From the NCBI RefSeq assembly GCF_900129655.1, contig NZ_FQWK01000004.1, forward strand, positions 372,001 to 436,000: 64,000 nt of DNA, read 5' to 3'. Both the position numbers and the translations under genes were made by a program. Below are positions 29,338-38,840 of the stretch, in pieces. Source of the DNA: Bacteroides clarus YIT 12056. GTDB lineage: Bacteria; Bacteroidota; Bacteroidia; Bacteroidales; Bacteroidaceae. Positions within the stretch are counted from its first letter, which is position 1; each line of letters opens with the position of its first letter. The notes beneath the pieces were generated by a model that saw only the letters and a program-made list of their open reading frames with translations, was not told where the DNA came from and ran no database searches.

Positions 29338-29368
29338 AAAAAAGGCAGCTACTTCATTAGTAACCGCC
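29338..29368 (-). terminator. Terminator of tRNA-Gly
   Basis: On the minus strand GGCGGTTAC pairs with GTAGCTGCC (with G-U pairs) around a 7-nt loop, followed by TTTTTT. It starts 15 nt after the tRNA 3' end. Confidence 0.8.
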
Positions 29369-29382
29369 TAATTCTCAGACAG

Positions 29383-29455
29383 AGCGGAAAACGGGACTCG
29401 AACCCGCGACCCTCAGCTTGGGAAGCTGATGCTCTACCAACTGAGCTACTTCCGC
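29383..29455 (-). tRNA. tRNA-Gly (anticodon CCC)
   Basis: A full cloverleaf is readable on the minus strand: acceptor GCGGAAG / TTTCCGC, D-arm GCTC/GAGC, anticodon stem TCAGC/GCTGA with loop TTCCCAA (anticodon CCC, reads GGG), and T-arm GCGGG/CCCGT with TTCGAGT. The 3' CCA is not encoded. A -7 promoter element lies 34 nt upstream and a terminator follows. Confidence 0.95.
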
Positions 29456-29488
29456 AGAGTTTGCTTTCCTTTGTACTGAAAACGTTGG

Positions 29489-29496
29489 CAAAGGTA
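29489..29496 (-). promoter_or_regulatory. -7 element of the tRNA-Gly promoter
   Basis: TACCTTTG on the minus strand, an exact TAnnTTTG, would start transcription near 29482, 27 nt before the mature tRNA 5' end. Confidence 0.5.
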
Positions 29497-29547
29497 ATGA
29501 AATCTTTTAAAAAAGAAAAAATGAAATCGCTAAAAAAATGCTCTGTT

Positions 29548-29579
29548 CTTGTCACTGCCACATAAATCATGTACATTTG
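29548..29579 (+). promoter_or_regulatory. Promoter of the cobU-cobT-cobS-cobC operon
   Basis: CTTG at 29548-29551 and TACATTTG at 29572-29579 are 20 nt apart, fitting the Bacteroides consensus with one mismatch in -33. The predicted start is near 29586, leaving about 19 nt before cobU. That leader is too short for a cobalamin riboswitch. Confidence 0.6.
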
Positions 29580-29604
29580 CTTCCCGTAAACTTCAAGCAA
29601 ATCA

Positions 29605-30117
29605 ATGAAACGAATCATACTTATCACCGGCGGAGCCCGTTCGGGCAAAAGTACTTATGCGGAAAAACTGGCGCTCAGCCTCGCTCCCAACCCTGTTTAC
29701 CTCGCCACGGCACGTATATGGGATGAAGAGTTTCGCAAACGAGTGATACATCATCAAGAAAGACGAGGAACTGAATGGACGAATATAGAAGAAGAAAAGG
29801 AGCTGAGCCGCCATTCTTTATCCGGACGTATCGTTCTGATAGATTGCATAACGCTGTGGTGCACCAACTTCTTCTTCGACCTGAACGCAGATACAGACCA
29901 AGCTCTCGCGGCCGCCAAAGAAGAGTTCAATCGTTTTACCGCACAGGATGCCACATTTATTTTCGTCACGAACGAGATAGGCATGGGGGGTACATCCGAG
30001 AACGAGATACAACGGAAGTTTACGGATATGCAGGGCTGGATGAACCAGTACATAGCCTCGCGGGCGGATGAGGTAATCCTAATGGTATCCGGCATCCCGG
30101 TCAAAATCAAGAATTGA
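29605..30117 (+). CDS. cobU: Adenosylcobinamide kinase / adenosylcobinamide-phosphate guanylyltransferase
   Basis: 170 residues, typical CobU length. It phosphorylates adenosylcobinamide and attaches GMP to give adenosylcobinamide-GDP for nucleotide-loop assembly. P-loop GGARSGKS at 9-16; the second conserved block VTNEIGMGGTSENEIQRKF follows the family pattern. It is the first gene of the plus-strand cob operon. An AATTGAGAATTAAGAATTG direct repeat lies in the short gap to cobT. Confidence 0.96.
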   Translation: MKRIILITGGARSGKSTYAEKLALSLAPNPVYLATARIWDEEFRKRVIHHQERRGTEWTNIEEEKELSRHSLSGRIVLIDCITLWCTNFFFDLNADTDQALAAAKEEFNRFTAQDATFIFVTNEIGMGGTSENEIQRKFTDMQGWMNQYIASRADEVILMVSGIPVKIKN

Positions 30118-30139
30118 GAATTAAGAATTGAAGAATATA

Positions 30140-31177
30140 ATGAAAACATTTCATATCTCCCGTCCGGACGAAGCCATCCGTCCGGCATTGATTGATAAAA
30201 TCAATAATCTCACCAAGCCGAAAGGTGCTTTAGGTGCTTTGGAAAGCCTTGCGCTGCAAATCGGGCTCATCCAGCAAACCCTAACTCCCACCCTGCAACA
30301 TCCGCAAAATGTCATCTTTGCCGCCGACCATGGCATTGTAGAGGAAGGTGTCAGCCTCTCGCCTAAAGAAATTACCTGGCAGCAAATCAGTAATTTCCTT
30401 CACGGAGGCGCAGGCGTCAACTTCCTGTGCCGTCAGCATGGATTTACGCTAAAGATTGTGGATGCCGGAGTGGATTATGACTTACCTTACGAGAAAGGTA
30501 TCATCGATATGAAAGTACGTAAAGGTACGCGCAACTATCTGCATGAAGCTGCAATGACCGAGGAAGAAATGGAACTTTGCCTTGAGCGGGGCGCTGAAGT
30601 AGTGCGCCGTTGCCACGAAGAAGGCAGCAACATACTCAGTTTCGGAGAAATGGGGATAGGCAACACATCCTCTTCTTCCCTGTGGATGACTTGCCTTACA
30701 GGCATCCCGCTGCAAGAATGTGTAGGTGCGGGAAGCGGTCTGGACAACGCAGGTATTCGCCACAAGTACGAAGTGCTGAAACAATCGCTGGACAATTATA
30801 AAGGAGACGGCTCGCCACGCGACATCATCCGCTATTTTGGCGGGTTGGAAATGGTTATGGCAGTAGGCGCCATGTTGCAAGCCGCCGAACTGAAGATGAT
30901 TATTCTGATAGACGGATTCATCATGACAAACTGCATTCTTGCCGCCGGCAAGCTGTATCCCGAAGTACTGGATTATGCTATCTTCGGGCATTGCGGGGAT
31001 GAATCCGGACATAAACTCTTACTCGAGTCATTAAATGTCAACCCGTTATTACACTTAGGATTAAGACTTGGAGAAGGAACGGGGGCAATCTGTGCATACC
31101 CCATTGTAGACTCGGCTGTCCGCATGATTAATGAAATGGATAACTTTGCCCATGCCTCTATCACCAAGTACTTTTAA
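30140..31177 (+). CDS. cobT: Nicotinate-nucleotide--dimethylbenzimidazole phosphoribosyltransferase
   Basis: 345 residues from ATG 30140 ([15 protein letters not shown]), preferred over the TTG at 30128. It makes alpha-ribazole-5'-phosphate, activating the lower ligand base. It contains the family blocks [28 protein letters not shown] and the C-terminal LRLGEGTGA carrying the catalytic Glu. It lies between cobU and cobS in the pathway operon. Confidence 0.96.
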   Translation: MKTFHISRPDEAIRPALIDKINNLTKPKGALGALESLALQIGLIQQTLTPTLQHPQNVIFAADHGIVEEGVSLSPKEITWQQISNFLHGGAGVNFLCRQHGFTLKIVDAGVDYDLPYEKGIIDMKVRKGTRNYLHEAAMTEEEMELCLERGAEVVRRCHEEGSNILSFGEMGIGNTSSSSLWMTCLTGIPLQECVGAGSGLDNAGIRHKYEVLKQSLDNYKGDGSPRDIIRYFGGLEMVMAVGAMLQAAELKMIILIDGFIMTNCILAAGKLYPEVLDYAIFGHCGDESGHKLLLESLNVNPLLHLGLRLGEGTGAICAYPIVDSAVRMINEMDNFAHASITKYF

Positions 31178-31235
31178 GGCTTCTGCAACCGTTATCCCTT
31201 TTGAATCGAAATCCGCAAATTGATAATTACATATT

Positions 31236-31976
31236 ATGAATATACTGGCTGCATTTATCTTCTTCACGCGACTTCCTTTTTGGAAAATAAAAGAAGTGCC
31301 CGCCGAATGTTTCAAGCACGTAGTGCCCTACTGGTCGCTGACCGGCTGGCTGACCGGCGGTATCATGGCGGGTACATTATGGATTACCGGACAGATATTG
31401 CCTATATCCATTGCCTGGATTACAGCTATCATTGTACGCTTGCTCGTCACAGGCTGTCTGCACGAAGACGGATTGGCCGATTTTCTCGATGGTTTTGGCG
31501 GCGGTACTACCCGTGAGCGTACACTGGCCATCATGAAAGACTCGCATATCGGCAGTTACGGCGTTATCGGTTTGATAATCTACTTCTTACTGCTGTCACA
31601 GCTATCCATCCTTCCCCTGCATCTTCTCTGCATGCTTGTATTATGCGGTGATTGCTGGTCAAAATTCTGCGCATCCCAGCTCATCAACTATCTGCCATAC
31701 GCCCGTAAAGAGGAAGACAGCAAAGCCAAAGTGATATACAATCGCATGAGTTGGCATGAGCTTCTCACTGCATTCATTTGCGGATTACTGCCGTTAATAG
31801 CGTTCCTACCCATAAAGCTATGGCCGGCCACTTTATTTCCGCTGTTGACCTTTATATTACTCTATCGACTGATGAAACATCGCCTGCAAGGATATACGGG
31901 CGATTGTTGCGGAGCAGCTTTTTTGCTTTGTGAATTATCCTTTTATATAGGCAGCCTTGTGATAGAGCATCTGTAA
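31236..31976 (+). CDS. cobS: Adenosylcobinamide-GDP ribazoletransferase
   Basis: 246 residues. It is a polytopic inner-membrane enzyme joining adenosylcobinamide-GDP and alpha-ribazole to form the complete cobamide. It shows the conserved N-terminal FFTRLPFW and the acidic metal-binding block HEDGLADFLDGFGGG, with several membrane helices after residue 100. It starts 58 nt after cobT. Confidence 0.95.
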   Translation: MNILAAFIFFTRLPFWKIKEVPAECFKHVVPYWSLTGWLTGGIMAGTLWITGQILPISIAWITAIIVRLLVTGCLHEDGLADFLDGFGGGTTRERTLAIMKDSHIGSYGVIGLIIYFLLLSQLSILPLHLLCMLVLCGDCWSKFCASQLINYLPYARKEEDSKAKVIYNRMSWHELLTAFICGLLPLIAFLPIKLWPATLFPLLTFILLYRLMKHRLQGYTGDCCGAAFLLCELSFYIGSLVIEHL

Positions 31977-32066
31977 AGAGCAGGCTTCAAAGGATAATCA
32001 TAAGACTTGAACAATCCTAAGCTGATTGGACATAAGCACCTGACTTAAAAACAAAATATTGAAATT

Positions 32067-32597
32067 ATGGAAATAGTACTTATCCGACACACTTCTGTCG
32101 ATGTTCCGCCCGGCGTATGCTACGGCCAGACAGATGTTCCTCTGAAACCGTCTTTTGAACAGGAAGCGGCTGTTAGCAAAGAAAATCTGAAGGTGTATTT
32201 ACCTTTCGACCATGTATACACCAGTCCGCTCACACGCTGTGTACGCCTTGCCTCTTACTGCGGTTATCCGGATGCGGAACGTGACAGGCGGATTATGGAG
32301 ATTAACTTCGGAGACTGGGAAATGAAGCCTTTCGACCGTAACGACGACCCGCGCCTGCAGGAATGGTATGCCGATTACTTGAATGTTGTAGCTACCGGTG
32401 GAGAATCGTTTGCCATGCAATACCAGCGTGTCAGCAGTTTTCTGGATGAACTGAAAACAAAACCATACCAACGGGTGGCAATCTTTGCGCATGGCGGAGT
32501 ACTGATTTGCGCACAGATATATGCCGGACTTATCAAAGCCGAAGAAGCATTCAATGCGCTGACACCTTACGGAGGTATCATCAGAATTGAAGTATAA
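32067..32597 (+). CDS. cobC: Alpha-ribazole phosphatase-like histidine phosphatase
   Basis: 176 residues. Histidine phosphatase superfamily with LIRHTSVD at the N-terminus (catalytic His in RHT) and a second His in FAHGGVL. Its place as the last gene after cobS supports removal of the phosphate from alpha-ribazole-phosphate or cobalamin-phosphate. It faces cbiB across a 22-nt gap. Confidence 0.88.
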   Translation: MEIVLIRHTSVDVPPGVCYGQTDVPLKPSFEQEAAVSKENLKVYLPFDHVYTSPLTRCVRLASYCGYPDAERDRRIMEINFGDWEMKPFDRNDDPRLQEWYADYLNVVATGGESFAMQYQRVSSFLDELKTKPYQRVAIFAHGGVLICAQIYAGLIKAEEAFNALTPYGGIIRIEV

Positions 32598-32619
32598 GCA
32601 CCGGATGAACCATTAAGAA

Positions 32620-33612
32620 TTAGAACTGCCCTATAAGAGACAAGCAAGTAGCCGTAGCGACGACAACCATTATCATCATCCATTCTGCACAACGGTTGAT
32701 ACGTATGGCAATCTGCATATCTTCCGTTGTCAGGGGACGCTCATGCTCCCCGATATAAGGTTTCCACACCTCTTCTCCAAAATAGTTGTGAGGTCCGCCA
32801 AAACGGCAATTCAAGATTCCGGCAAGAGCAGCTTCAGGGTAACCGGAGTTGGGACTGGCGTGCTGATTGCCGTACTTACCGACAAAGAGCAGCAATGAGA
32901 ACCTGCCGGAAGCCGCCACCATAAGAAAAGCCGTCAAGCGTGCGGGAATATAGTTGGCAACATCATCCAGGCGCGCCGCAAAACATCCGAACCGGCTGTA
33001 TCGCTCATTCCTGTATCCTATCATGGAGTCGAGTGTATTTATCATCTTATAAGCAATCATTCCCGGAACACCTAATATAATGTACCAAAATAACGGAGCG
33101 ATAACCCCGTCGCTCAGATTCTCCGCCAATGTCTCCAATGCCGCCGTACGTACTTCCTGCGCCGAAAGCCCGGAAGTATCACGTCCTACAATGCGCGCCA
33201 CCTGCCGCCTGCCTTCTTCCAAAGAACGGTCTACGGCCCTAAACACCTCACGAACCTCACGCACCAGCGTAGTACCGGCAAGACAATAGAAAATAAGCAG
33301 CACCTGCAAAGCCAAAAGCAGTCCGGGTGAATAATGCGCCACCCGACGCAGCAGAAACAGTGTAAGGAAATAAACGCCCGCCACAAGTGCCAGTGACATG
33401 GCAGCTCCTTTCAGAAAACGGGCATTCCCGTTGTTCAAGCGATGCTCACAGAAAGAAATGGCCTTACCGAAAGCCACCACAGGATGCGGCAACCAAACCG
33501 GATCACCCAGCCAGTGGTCGAGCAACCATGCCGTAAGCAACGGAAGGTTCAGATTAAAAGCAATACCTAACATGATGATTATATCTTCCATAAGCATATT
33601 CCCTTCATTCAT
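32620..33612 (-). CDS. cbiB: Adenosylcobinamide-phosphate synthase (CbiB)
   Basis: 330 residues. A membrane enzyme attaching (R)-1-amino-2-propanol phosphate (or another aminoalcohol) to adenosylcobyric acid. The N-terminal LLDHWLGDPVWLPHPVV is diagnostic, and NLSDGVIAPLFWY and YGNQHASPNSGYPEAALAG are conserved blocks. Internal ATG codons at 33597, 33591 and 33573 are also plausible starts, since the first dozen residues are not family-conserved. It is last in the cobQ-cobD-cbiB operon, 3 nt after cobD. Confidence 0.95.
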   Translation of the reverse strand: MNEGNMLMEDIIIMLGIAFNLNLPLLTAWLLDHWLGDPVWLPHPVVAFGKAISFCEHRLNNGNARFLKGAAMSLALVAGVYFLTLFLLRRVAHYSPGLLLALQVLLIFYCLAGTTLVREVREVFRAVDRSLEEGRRQVARIVGRDTSGLSAQEVRTAALETLAENLSDGVIAPLFWYIILGVPGMIAYKMINTLDSMIGYRNERYSRFGCFAARLDDVANYIPARLTAFLMVAASGRFSLLLFVGKYGNQHASPNSGYPEAALAGILNCRFGGPHNYFGEEVWKPYIGEHERPLTTEDMQIAIRINRCAEWMMIMVVVATATCLSLIGQF

Positions 33613-33615
33613 ACA

Positions 33616-34653
33616 TTATAAATCCGAACTCATAAATTTTGCAATCGCAGCCACCAGCCTGTCATTCTCTTCCGGAGTTTGCGTGGCTATACGGAAAAAC
33701 TGCTCGTTCAGCCCTGTAAAGTTGGAAGCGTCCCGAATGAGGATACCATGTTCTCCGGCAAGATAATCTTTCAGGGCGGATGCCTTGCCCATACGAAGCT
33801 GTACCAACATAAAATGCGTTTGCGTAGCCCATACTTCCAGTCCGCCAATGGCTTGAATCGCAGCGGACAGACGCGCCGTTTCTTCCAAATAAGCCGCTAC
33901 ATCCAACGGATTGGGAACATCATGTTCCAACAAAAACAGTCCCGCTTCAATGGCAAGCTGATTGACCGACCAAGGCATACGGTTAGTCCGTAAACGTACC
34001 AGCAAACCGGAATTGCCTGTCACATAGCCAAGCCGCAAACCGGGAACAGCATATCTTTTCGTCATGGAATGCAGCAGCAGGACATTGGAATATTCCACCG
34101 CCTCTTCCGGAGAAAAGAGCGGACACAAAGTAAAGAACTCATAAGACTGGTCTATAATAAAACAAACCTGCGGATTATGTTCAATCAGTTCGCGCATATA
34201 TTCCTTATCAACCACTGTTCCTGTCGGATTATTGGGATTGCACAGCCAAAACATCCGCACATCGTCCGGTAAGAGATACCCGTCTTGTGCCTGGGGTAGC
34301 TGATATAATGAAGTAACCCGATGTCCGTGCATACGGCAGGCATCCGCATACTCGCTGAAAGTAGGTTGCAGAATAGCCGTATTCATACCCCGGAAAGTCT
34401 GTGCTATGAGATAGATGGCTTCAGTCGCGCCGTTTGTCACACAGACGGCATCGGCAGGCAGATGATACAGCCGGGCTATCCGGGCTTCAAGCGTGTAGGG
34501 TTCCGGTTCGGGGTAGTTGCCAATACCCCCAATCCGCTCGCACAGGTGCGCTTTCAAAAGAGAAAGGTCTACCTTGCTGTAAACGTTGGAACTGAAATTA
34601 GCCGTTACCGGGCGGTTATATTTGTAGGAATCATCTCCGTGTCCTTCAATCAT
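33616..34653 (-). CDS. cobD: L-threonine-O-3-phosphate decarboxylase-like aminotransferase
   Basis: 345 residues. PLP enzyme of the HisC/CobD fold I group. It begins MIEGHGDD; VTNGATEAIYLIAQTF, LCNPNNPTGTV and HSMTKRYAVPGLRLGY contain the cofactor loop, substrate loop and PLP-binding Lys. Between cobQ and cbiB, the expected job is making (R)-1-amino-2-propanol phosphate for CbiB. A HisC role is possible from sequence alone but unlikely in this context. Confidence 0.9.
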   Translation of the reverse strand: MIEGHGDDSYKYNRPVTANFSSNVYSKVDLSLLKAHLCERIGGIGNYPEPEPYTLEARIARLYHLPADAVCVTNGATEAIYLIAQTFRGMNTAILQPTFSEYADACRMHGHRVTSLYQLPQAQDGYLLPDDVRMFWLCNPNNPTGTVVDKEYMRELIEHNPQVCFIIDQSYEFFTLCPLFSPEEAVEYSNVLLLHSMTKRYAVPGLRLGYVTGNSGLLVRLRTNRMPWSVNQLAIEAGLFLLEHDVPNPLDVAAYLEETARLSAAIQAIGGLEVWATQTHFMLVQLRMGKASALKDYLAGEHGILIRDASNFTGLNEQFFRIATQTPEENDRLVAAIAKFMSSDL

Positions 34654-34663
34654 ATCTCTGTTA

Positions 34664-36223
34664 TTATATTGGGTTCTCGGTCAATATCTGATAGATAAGC
34701 GGCATATCAACGTGGCGGCGCACATGTTCGGCAAGCTTGTCATATTGTTCTTCCTTAAACTGTTGATAATCGAATGCCCCTGTCTTCTCCGATAATTTAT
34801 CGGCAAACGGTTCGAGCAGGAAGTCGATAAATTCCGGATTATCAAGAATACCGTGGATATAAGTTCCCATGCAGGTGCGGTCGGCCAAATACCCGTCCCA
34901 CTGTCCATTTTCCAGTAAGTTCAGCGGAGACGCAGGCGCACCCTCTACGGGAACGGTGCTACCCATGTGAATCTCGTAGCCCTTTAATTGAAAGTTGGGA
35001 GTTGAAGGTTGAAAGTTGGGAGTCGGGAGACGAGAGTTACCGTGCGAAACAGCGGTACGGCAGCTTTCAAGCAGTTGGAAGTTCACTTGTCTCGTCACCT
35101 TCTCCCCCGTCATACGGGTACTCACAGGCAGAAGCCCCAAACCGGGCAAGCGGTCAATATCTCCTTCCACATGATCGGGGTCGAGTACTTCCTGCCCCAT
35201 AAGCTGATAACCGCCGCAAATACCCAGTACGGCAGTCCCCTCACGATGGGCGCGGACAACAGCCTGCGCCACCCCGTTACGGCGAAGTTCATAAAGGTCG
35301 GAAAGCGTGCTTTTGCTACCGGGCAGAATGATGATATCCGCTTTTGCCAGTTCATCCGTATTATTGGTATAGAAAAGATGTACGCGCGGGTCACGTTCCA
35401 ACGCGTTGAAATCAGTAAAATTGCTGAGATGGCGCAAAAGCACAACGGCAATGTTCACCTTTCCCCGTTCCGCCTGCATCGACTTTGCGGCAAGAGCCAC
35501 CGAATCTTCCTCTTCTATATAAATATCCTTATAATAAGGCACTACACCCACAACGGGAATACCGCATAGTTCTTCAATCATCTTAACGCCCGATTCAAAC
35601 AGGCGTATGTCTCCACGGAATTTATTGATAAGAATCCCCTTTATCCGTTCACGTTCATTCGGGCGAAGCAACATTACCGAACCGTAGACACTGGCAAACA
35701 CCCCACCCCGGTCAATATCCGCTACCAGAATCACATCCGCCCCGGCATACAAGGCCATAGGAAGATTTACCAAATCGGAGTCACGCAAATTGATTTCGGA
35801 GATACTCCCCGCACCTTCCAGTACCACAGGATTATATCTCCGTGCCAGCCTGTCATAAGCGGCGCGCACCTCTTTACGCAACTCTTCACGCCCTTCCTTG
35901 CGGAAATAATCATACGCGTTGCGATTGCCGATGGGACGGCCGTTCAGAACCACCTGCGAGGTATGGTCGGACTGTGGCTTCAACAGCAGCGGATTCATGT
36001 CCGTATGGCAAGGCACACCCGCAGCTTCAGCCTGCACAGCCTGCGCGCGGCCAATCTCCAACCCCTCGGGAGTGGCATACGAGTTTAACGCCATATTCTG
36101 CGCCTTATAAGGCGCAGGCCGGTAACCGTCCTGCTTGAAAATACGGCAGAAAGCAGCCGCAATAATGCTCTTGCCCACATCACTGCCCGTGCCGGCAAAC
36201 ATAATAGGGTGAAGTATCTTCAT
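34664..36223 (-). CDS. cobQ: Cobyric acid synthase
   Basis: 519 residues from ATG 36223. The frame is open to 36277, but the extra 18 residues are not family-like and a -7 promoter element lies inside them at 36245-36252. It is a glutamine-dependent amidotransferase amidating carboxylates b, d, e and g of adenosylcobyrinate diamide. N-terminal synthetase P-loop GTGSDVGKS at 11-19; C-terminal glutaminase with nucleophile Cys in GICGGYQLMG and His in YIHGILDNP. A low-similarity insert around residue 410 (NSRLPTPNFQPSTPNFQLKG) carries a short internal repeat. It heads the cobQ-cobD-cbiB operon. Confidence 0.96.
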   Translation of the reverse strand: MKILHPIMFAGTGSDVGKSIIAAAFCRIFKQDGYRPAPYKAQNMALNSYATPEGLEIGRAQAVQAEAAGVPCHTDMNPLLLKPQSDHTSQVVLNGRPIGNRNAYDYFRKEGREELRKEVRAAYDRLARRYNPVVLEGAGSISEINLRDSDLVNLPMALYAGADVILVADIDRGGVFASVYGSVMLLRPNERERIKGILINKFRGDIRLFESGVKMIEELCGIPVVGVVPYYKDIYIEEEDSVALAAKSMQAERGKVNIAVVLLRHLSNFTDFNALERDPRVHLFYTNNTDELAKADIIILPGSKSTLSDLYELRRNGVAQAVVRAHREGTAVLGICGGYQLMGQEVLDPDHVEGDIDRLPGLGLLPVSTRMTGEKVTRQVNFQLLESCRTAVSHGNSRLPTPNFQPSTPNFQLKGYEIHMGSTVPVEGAPASPLNLLENGQWDGYLADRTCMGTYIHGILDNPEFIDFLLEPFADKLSEKTGAFDYQQFKEEQYDKLAEHVRRHVDMPLIYQILTENPI

Positions 36224-36244
36224 ATATTTCTGTATTTCCGAGCG

Positions 36245-36252
36245 CAAAGGTA
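36245..36252 (-). promoter_or_regulatory. -7 element of the cobQ operon
   Basis: TACCTTTG on the minus strand is an exact TAnnTTTG. It predicts a start near 36238, only about 15 nt before ATG 36223. No room remains for a riboswitch. Confidence 0.5.
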
Positions 36253-36296
36253 GCAAAAAGGTCGGTAGATTGAACAATAGAAAAGAAAGAGTGTTT

Positions 36297-36331
36297 CAAG
36301 TTTATCATTCTAAACCTAAACGATAAACTTG
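36297..36331. promoter_or_regulatory. Perfect inverted repeat just upstream of the efflux operon
   Basis: CAAGTTTATC (36297-36306) and GATAAACTTG (36322-36331) are perfect 10-bp arms separated by 15 nt, ending 4 nt before the tolC-like start codon. It fits an operator for a dimeric repressor or a translation-blocking hairpin. No regulator gene is adjacent. Confidence 0.6.
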
Positions 36332-36335
36332 ACAT

Positions 36336-37736
36336 ATGAAACAAATCTTACTCATTATCCTTCTGGGAACGGGTCTTTCCGTAACGGCACAAACCCTTTC
36401 CCTGAGTTTCGATGATGCCCTGCGGCAAATGCAGCAGGGAAACCGCAGCCTGAAGATAGCCGACAAAGGCATTGAAGCCGCACGCGCAGAGCGTGACAAG
36501 CTGAATGCCCTTTGGTATCCCAGTCTGCAAGGTGCGGGAACATTCGTACATCTGTCCGAAAAGATAGAAGTCAAACAACCTCTTTCGCAATTTACAGACC
36601 CCGCCAAAGACTTCGTGCACAACATCGTCCCCGACGACCAGTTCATCAGCAGCATCCTCGACCAGATAGGCAGCCACACACTCGTCTTTCCGCTTGCTCC
36701 GAGCAACCTCACCACCGTAGGACTGACAGCCGAATGGATTGTCTTCTCCGGTGGAAAACGTATCCGTGCCGGTAAAATAGGAAACACGATGATTGACATG
36801 GCACGCGAAAACCGTGAGCAAACCGACGCCACCCAACGTACCCTTTTAGCGGAGAGTTATTTCGGACTGCGTCTGGCACAAGAAGTGGCGCGCGTGCGCC
36901 AAGATACCTACCGCAGCCTGCAACGCCATTACGAGAATGCACTGAAACTGGAATCCGCCGGAATGATAGACAAAGCCGGACGGCTCTTTGCGCAAGTAAA
37001 CATGGACGAAGCGCAACGCTCGTTGGAAGCCTCGCAAAAAGAAGTCGCTGTTTTGCAAAACGCATTGCGCACATTGCTCAATATGGACGACACCTGCGAC
37101 ATACAGCCTACTTCCCCACTCTTCATAAATGCCGTCCTACCCGCCAAGGAAGAGTTCCTGCAAACCATGCGAACCGAGAACTACACCGTCAACCAATTGC
37201 AGTTACAGTCGCACATCGCCAAGCAACAGCTCCGTATCGACCAAAGCGGATACCTGCCCGACATCGCCGTATTCGGCAAACAGACATTGTACGCCCACGG
37301 CATCCAAAGCAACCTCGTCCCCCGCACCATGATAGGAGTAGGATTCACCTGGAATCTTTTTGACGGCTTGGCACGGGAGAAACGGATACGCCAATCCAAG
37401 ATAGCCCAACAAACCCTTGCCATAGGACAAGAAAAAGCCAAAGACGATTTAAGCGTGGGCATCGACAAGCTCTACACGCAGATGCAGAAATCCCAGGACA
37501 ATGTACGTGCACTGAATACCACTATCGAACTGAGTGAAGAGCTGGTGCGTATCCGCAAGAAATCGTTCACCGAAGGCATGGCTACGAGTACCGAAGTAAT
37601 AGATGCCGAAACGATGCTGGCTACCGTACGTGTCGCCCGTTTGGCTGCCTATTACGAGTATGACGTGGCGCTGATGAACCTTCTGGCGCTATGCGGCATA
37701 CCGGAACAGTTTGATAAATTGAGAATTGAGAATTAA
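36336..37736 (+). CDS. TolC-family outer membrane efflux protein
   Basis: 466 residues. A signal peptide (MKQILLIILLGTGLSVTAQT) precedes two outer membrane efflux (OEP) repeats with long coiled-coil helices (LSFDDALRQMQQGNRSLKIA; GMATSTEVIDAETMLATVRVAR). It would trimerise as an outer-membrane/periplasmic channel. It is the first gene of a three-gene export operon with an HlyD-type adaptor and an ABC-2 permease. An AATTGAGAATTAAAAATTGAG repeat bridges to the next gene. Confidence 0.93.
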   Translation: MKQILLIILLGTGLSVTAQTLSLSFDDALRQMQQGNRSLKIADKGIEAARAERDKLNALWYPSLQGAGTFVHLSEKIEVKQPLSQFTDPAKDFVHNIVPDDQFISSILDQIGSHTLVFPLAPSNLTTVGLTAEWIVFSGGKRIRAGKIGNTMIDMARENREQTDATQRTLLAESYFGLRLAQEVARVRQDTYRSLQRHYENALKLESAGMIDKAGRLFAQVNMDEAQRSLEASQKEVAVLQNALRTLLNMDDTCDIQPTSPLFINAVLPAKEEFLQTMRTENYTVNQLQLQSHIAKQQLRIDQSGYLPDIAVFGKQTLYAHGIQSNLVPRTMIGVGFTWNLFDGLAREKRIRQSKIAQQTLAIGQEKAKDDLSVGIDKLYTQMQKSQDNVRALNTTIELSEELVRIRKKSFTEGMATSTEVIDAETMLATVRVARLAAYYEYDVALMNLLALCGIPEQFDKLRIEN

Positions 37737-37814
37737 AAATTGAGAAACAGGCTGCGCAATGGGAGTTTTAATTCCTTGGGCAATCCTATGTTATACTTTA
37801 TAATTGTAATAAAA

Positions 37815-38807
37815 ATGAATATCAACAATAAAACCATCAGCATTACATTCATCGTCATATTAGCCGTTACCGTAGCAGTGTCGGCCATTGGAATGTTACT
37901 TATGAGCCGGCAGCCCATGGTGCTGCAAGGGCAGATAGAGGCCACAGAGATACGTATCAGCGGAAAGCTTCCGGGACGCATCGACTCCTTTCTTGTAGAG
38001 GAAGGCAAATGGGTAAAAGCCGGTGACACGCTCGTTGTCATCAACAGCCCCGTCATCGAAGCCAAGTACCGCCAAGTCAATGCGCTGGAACAGGTGGCCC
38101 AAGAACAGAACAAAAAGATTGACGCCGGTACACGACGGCAGATTGTCGCCACAGCCCGGCAGCTATGGAACAAAACGCAAAGCGACCTCACTCTTGCCCA
38201 AACCACCTATCAGCGTATCCTCACCCTCTACAAGGACAGTGTCGTTACCTCGCAGCGCAAGGATGAAGCAGAGGCCATGTACAAAGCCGCTCAAGCTGCC
38301 GAACGCGCCGCCTACCAACAGTATCAAATGGCAGTAGACGGTGCGCAGAGTGAAGACCGTGCCGCCGCCCGCAGTCTTGTAGATGCCGCCCGCAGTACTG
38401 TCGATGAAGTCTCCGCCCTCTTGGTAGACTCCAGACTCACCGCTCCCGAAGACGGGCAGATAGCCACAATCTTTCCCAAACGCGGCGAACTGGTCGCTCC
38501 GGGTACCCCTATTATGAGTTTGGTTGTGATGAATGATGTACACGTAGTCCTGAATATCCGGGAAGACCTGATGCCCCGATTCAAAATGGGCGGTACATTC
38601 AAGGCCGACGTTCCCGCCCTCGACCGAAAGGGTATCGAATTCCGCATCTATTACATCAGTCCTTTGGGCAGTTTTGCCACCTGGAAGTCCACTAAACAAA
38701 CAGGCAGCTACGATATGCAAACCTTTGAAATACACGCACGCCCTGTACAAACGGTAGAAGGATTGCGACCGGGAATGTCCGTACTGCTGGCAATCGACGC
38801 AAAGTAG
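37815..38807 (+). CDS. HlyD/EmrA-type membrane fusion protein
   Basis: 330 residues from ATG 37815 (MNINNKTISITFIVILAV). The frame is open to 37740, but the upstream residues are not hydrophobic and the anchor begins here. One N-terminal membrane anchor, a biotinyl-lipoyl-like half (IEATEIRISGKLPGRIDSFLVEEGKWVKAGD), an alpha-helical hairpin (about 75-190), then the second half (RLTAPEDGQIATIFPKRGELV). It is the periplasmic adaptor linking the permease to the TolC-like channel. Confidence 0.9.
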   Translation: MNINNKTISITFIVILAVTVAVSAIGMLLMSRQPMVLQGQIEATEIRISGKLPGRIDSFLVEEGKWVKAGDTLVVINSPVIEAKYRQVNALEQVAQEQNKKIDAGTRRQIVATARQLWNKTQSDLTLAQTTYQRILTLYKDSVVTSQRKDEAEAMYKAAQAAERAAYQQYQMAVDGAQSEDRAAARSLVDAARSTVDEVSALLVDSRLTAPEDGQIATIFPKRGELVAPGTPIMSLVVMNDVHVVLNIREDLMPRFKMGGTFKADVPALDRKGIEFRIYYISPLGSFATWKSTKQTGSYDMQTFEIHARPVQTVEGLRPGMSVLLAIDAK

Positions 38808-38840
38808 TAGTCGTCCGTATCACCATACAAGCCCCTTATT

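Noticed and set aside
36224..36277. Longer N-terminus of cobQ
   Set aside because: The extension covers a perfect -7 promoter element and is unlike the family N-terminus, which starts just before the P-loop.
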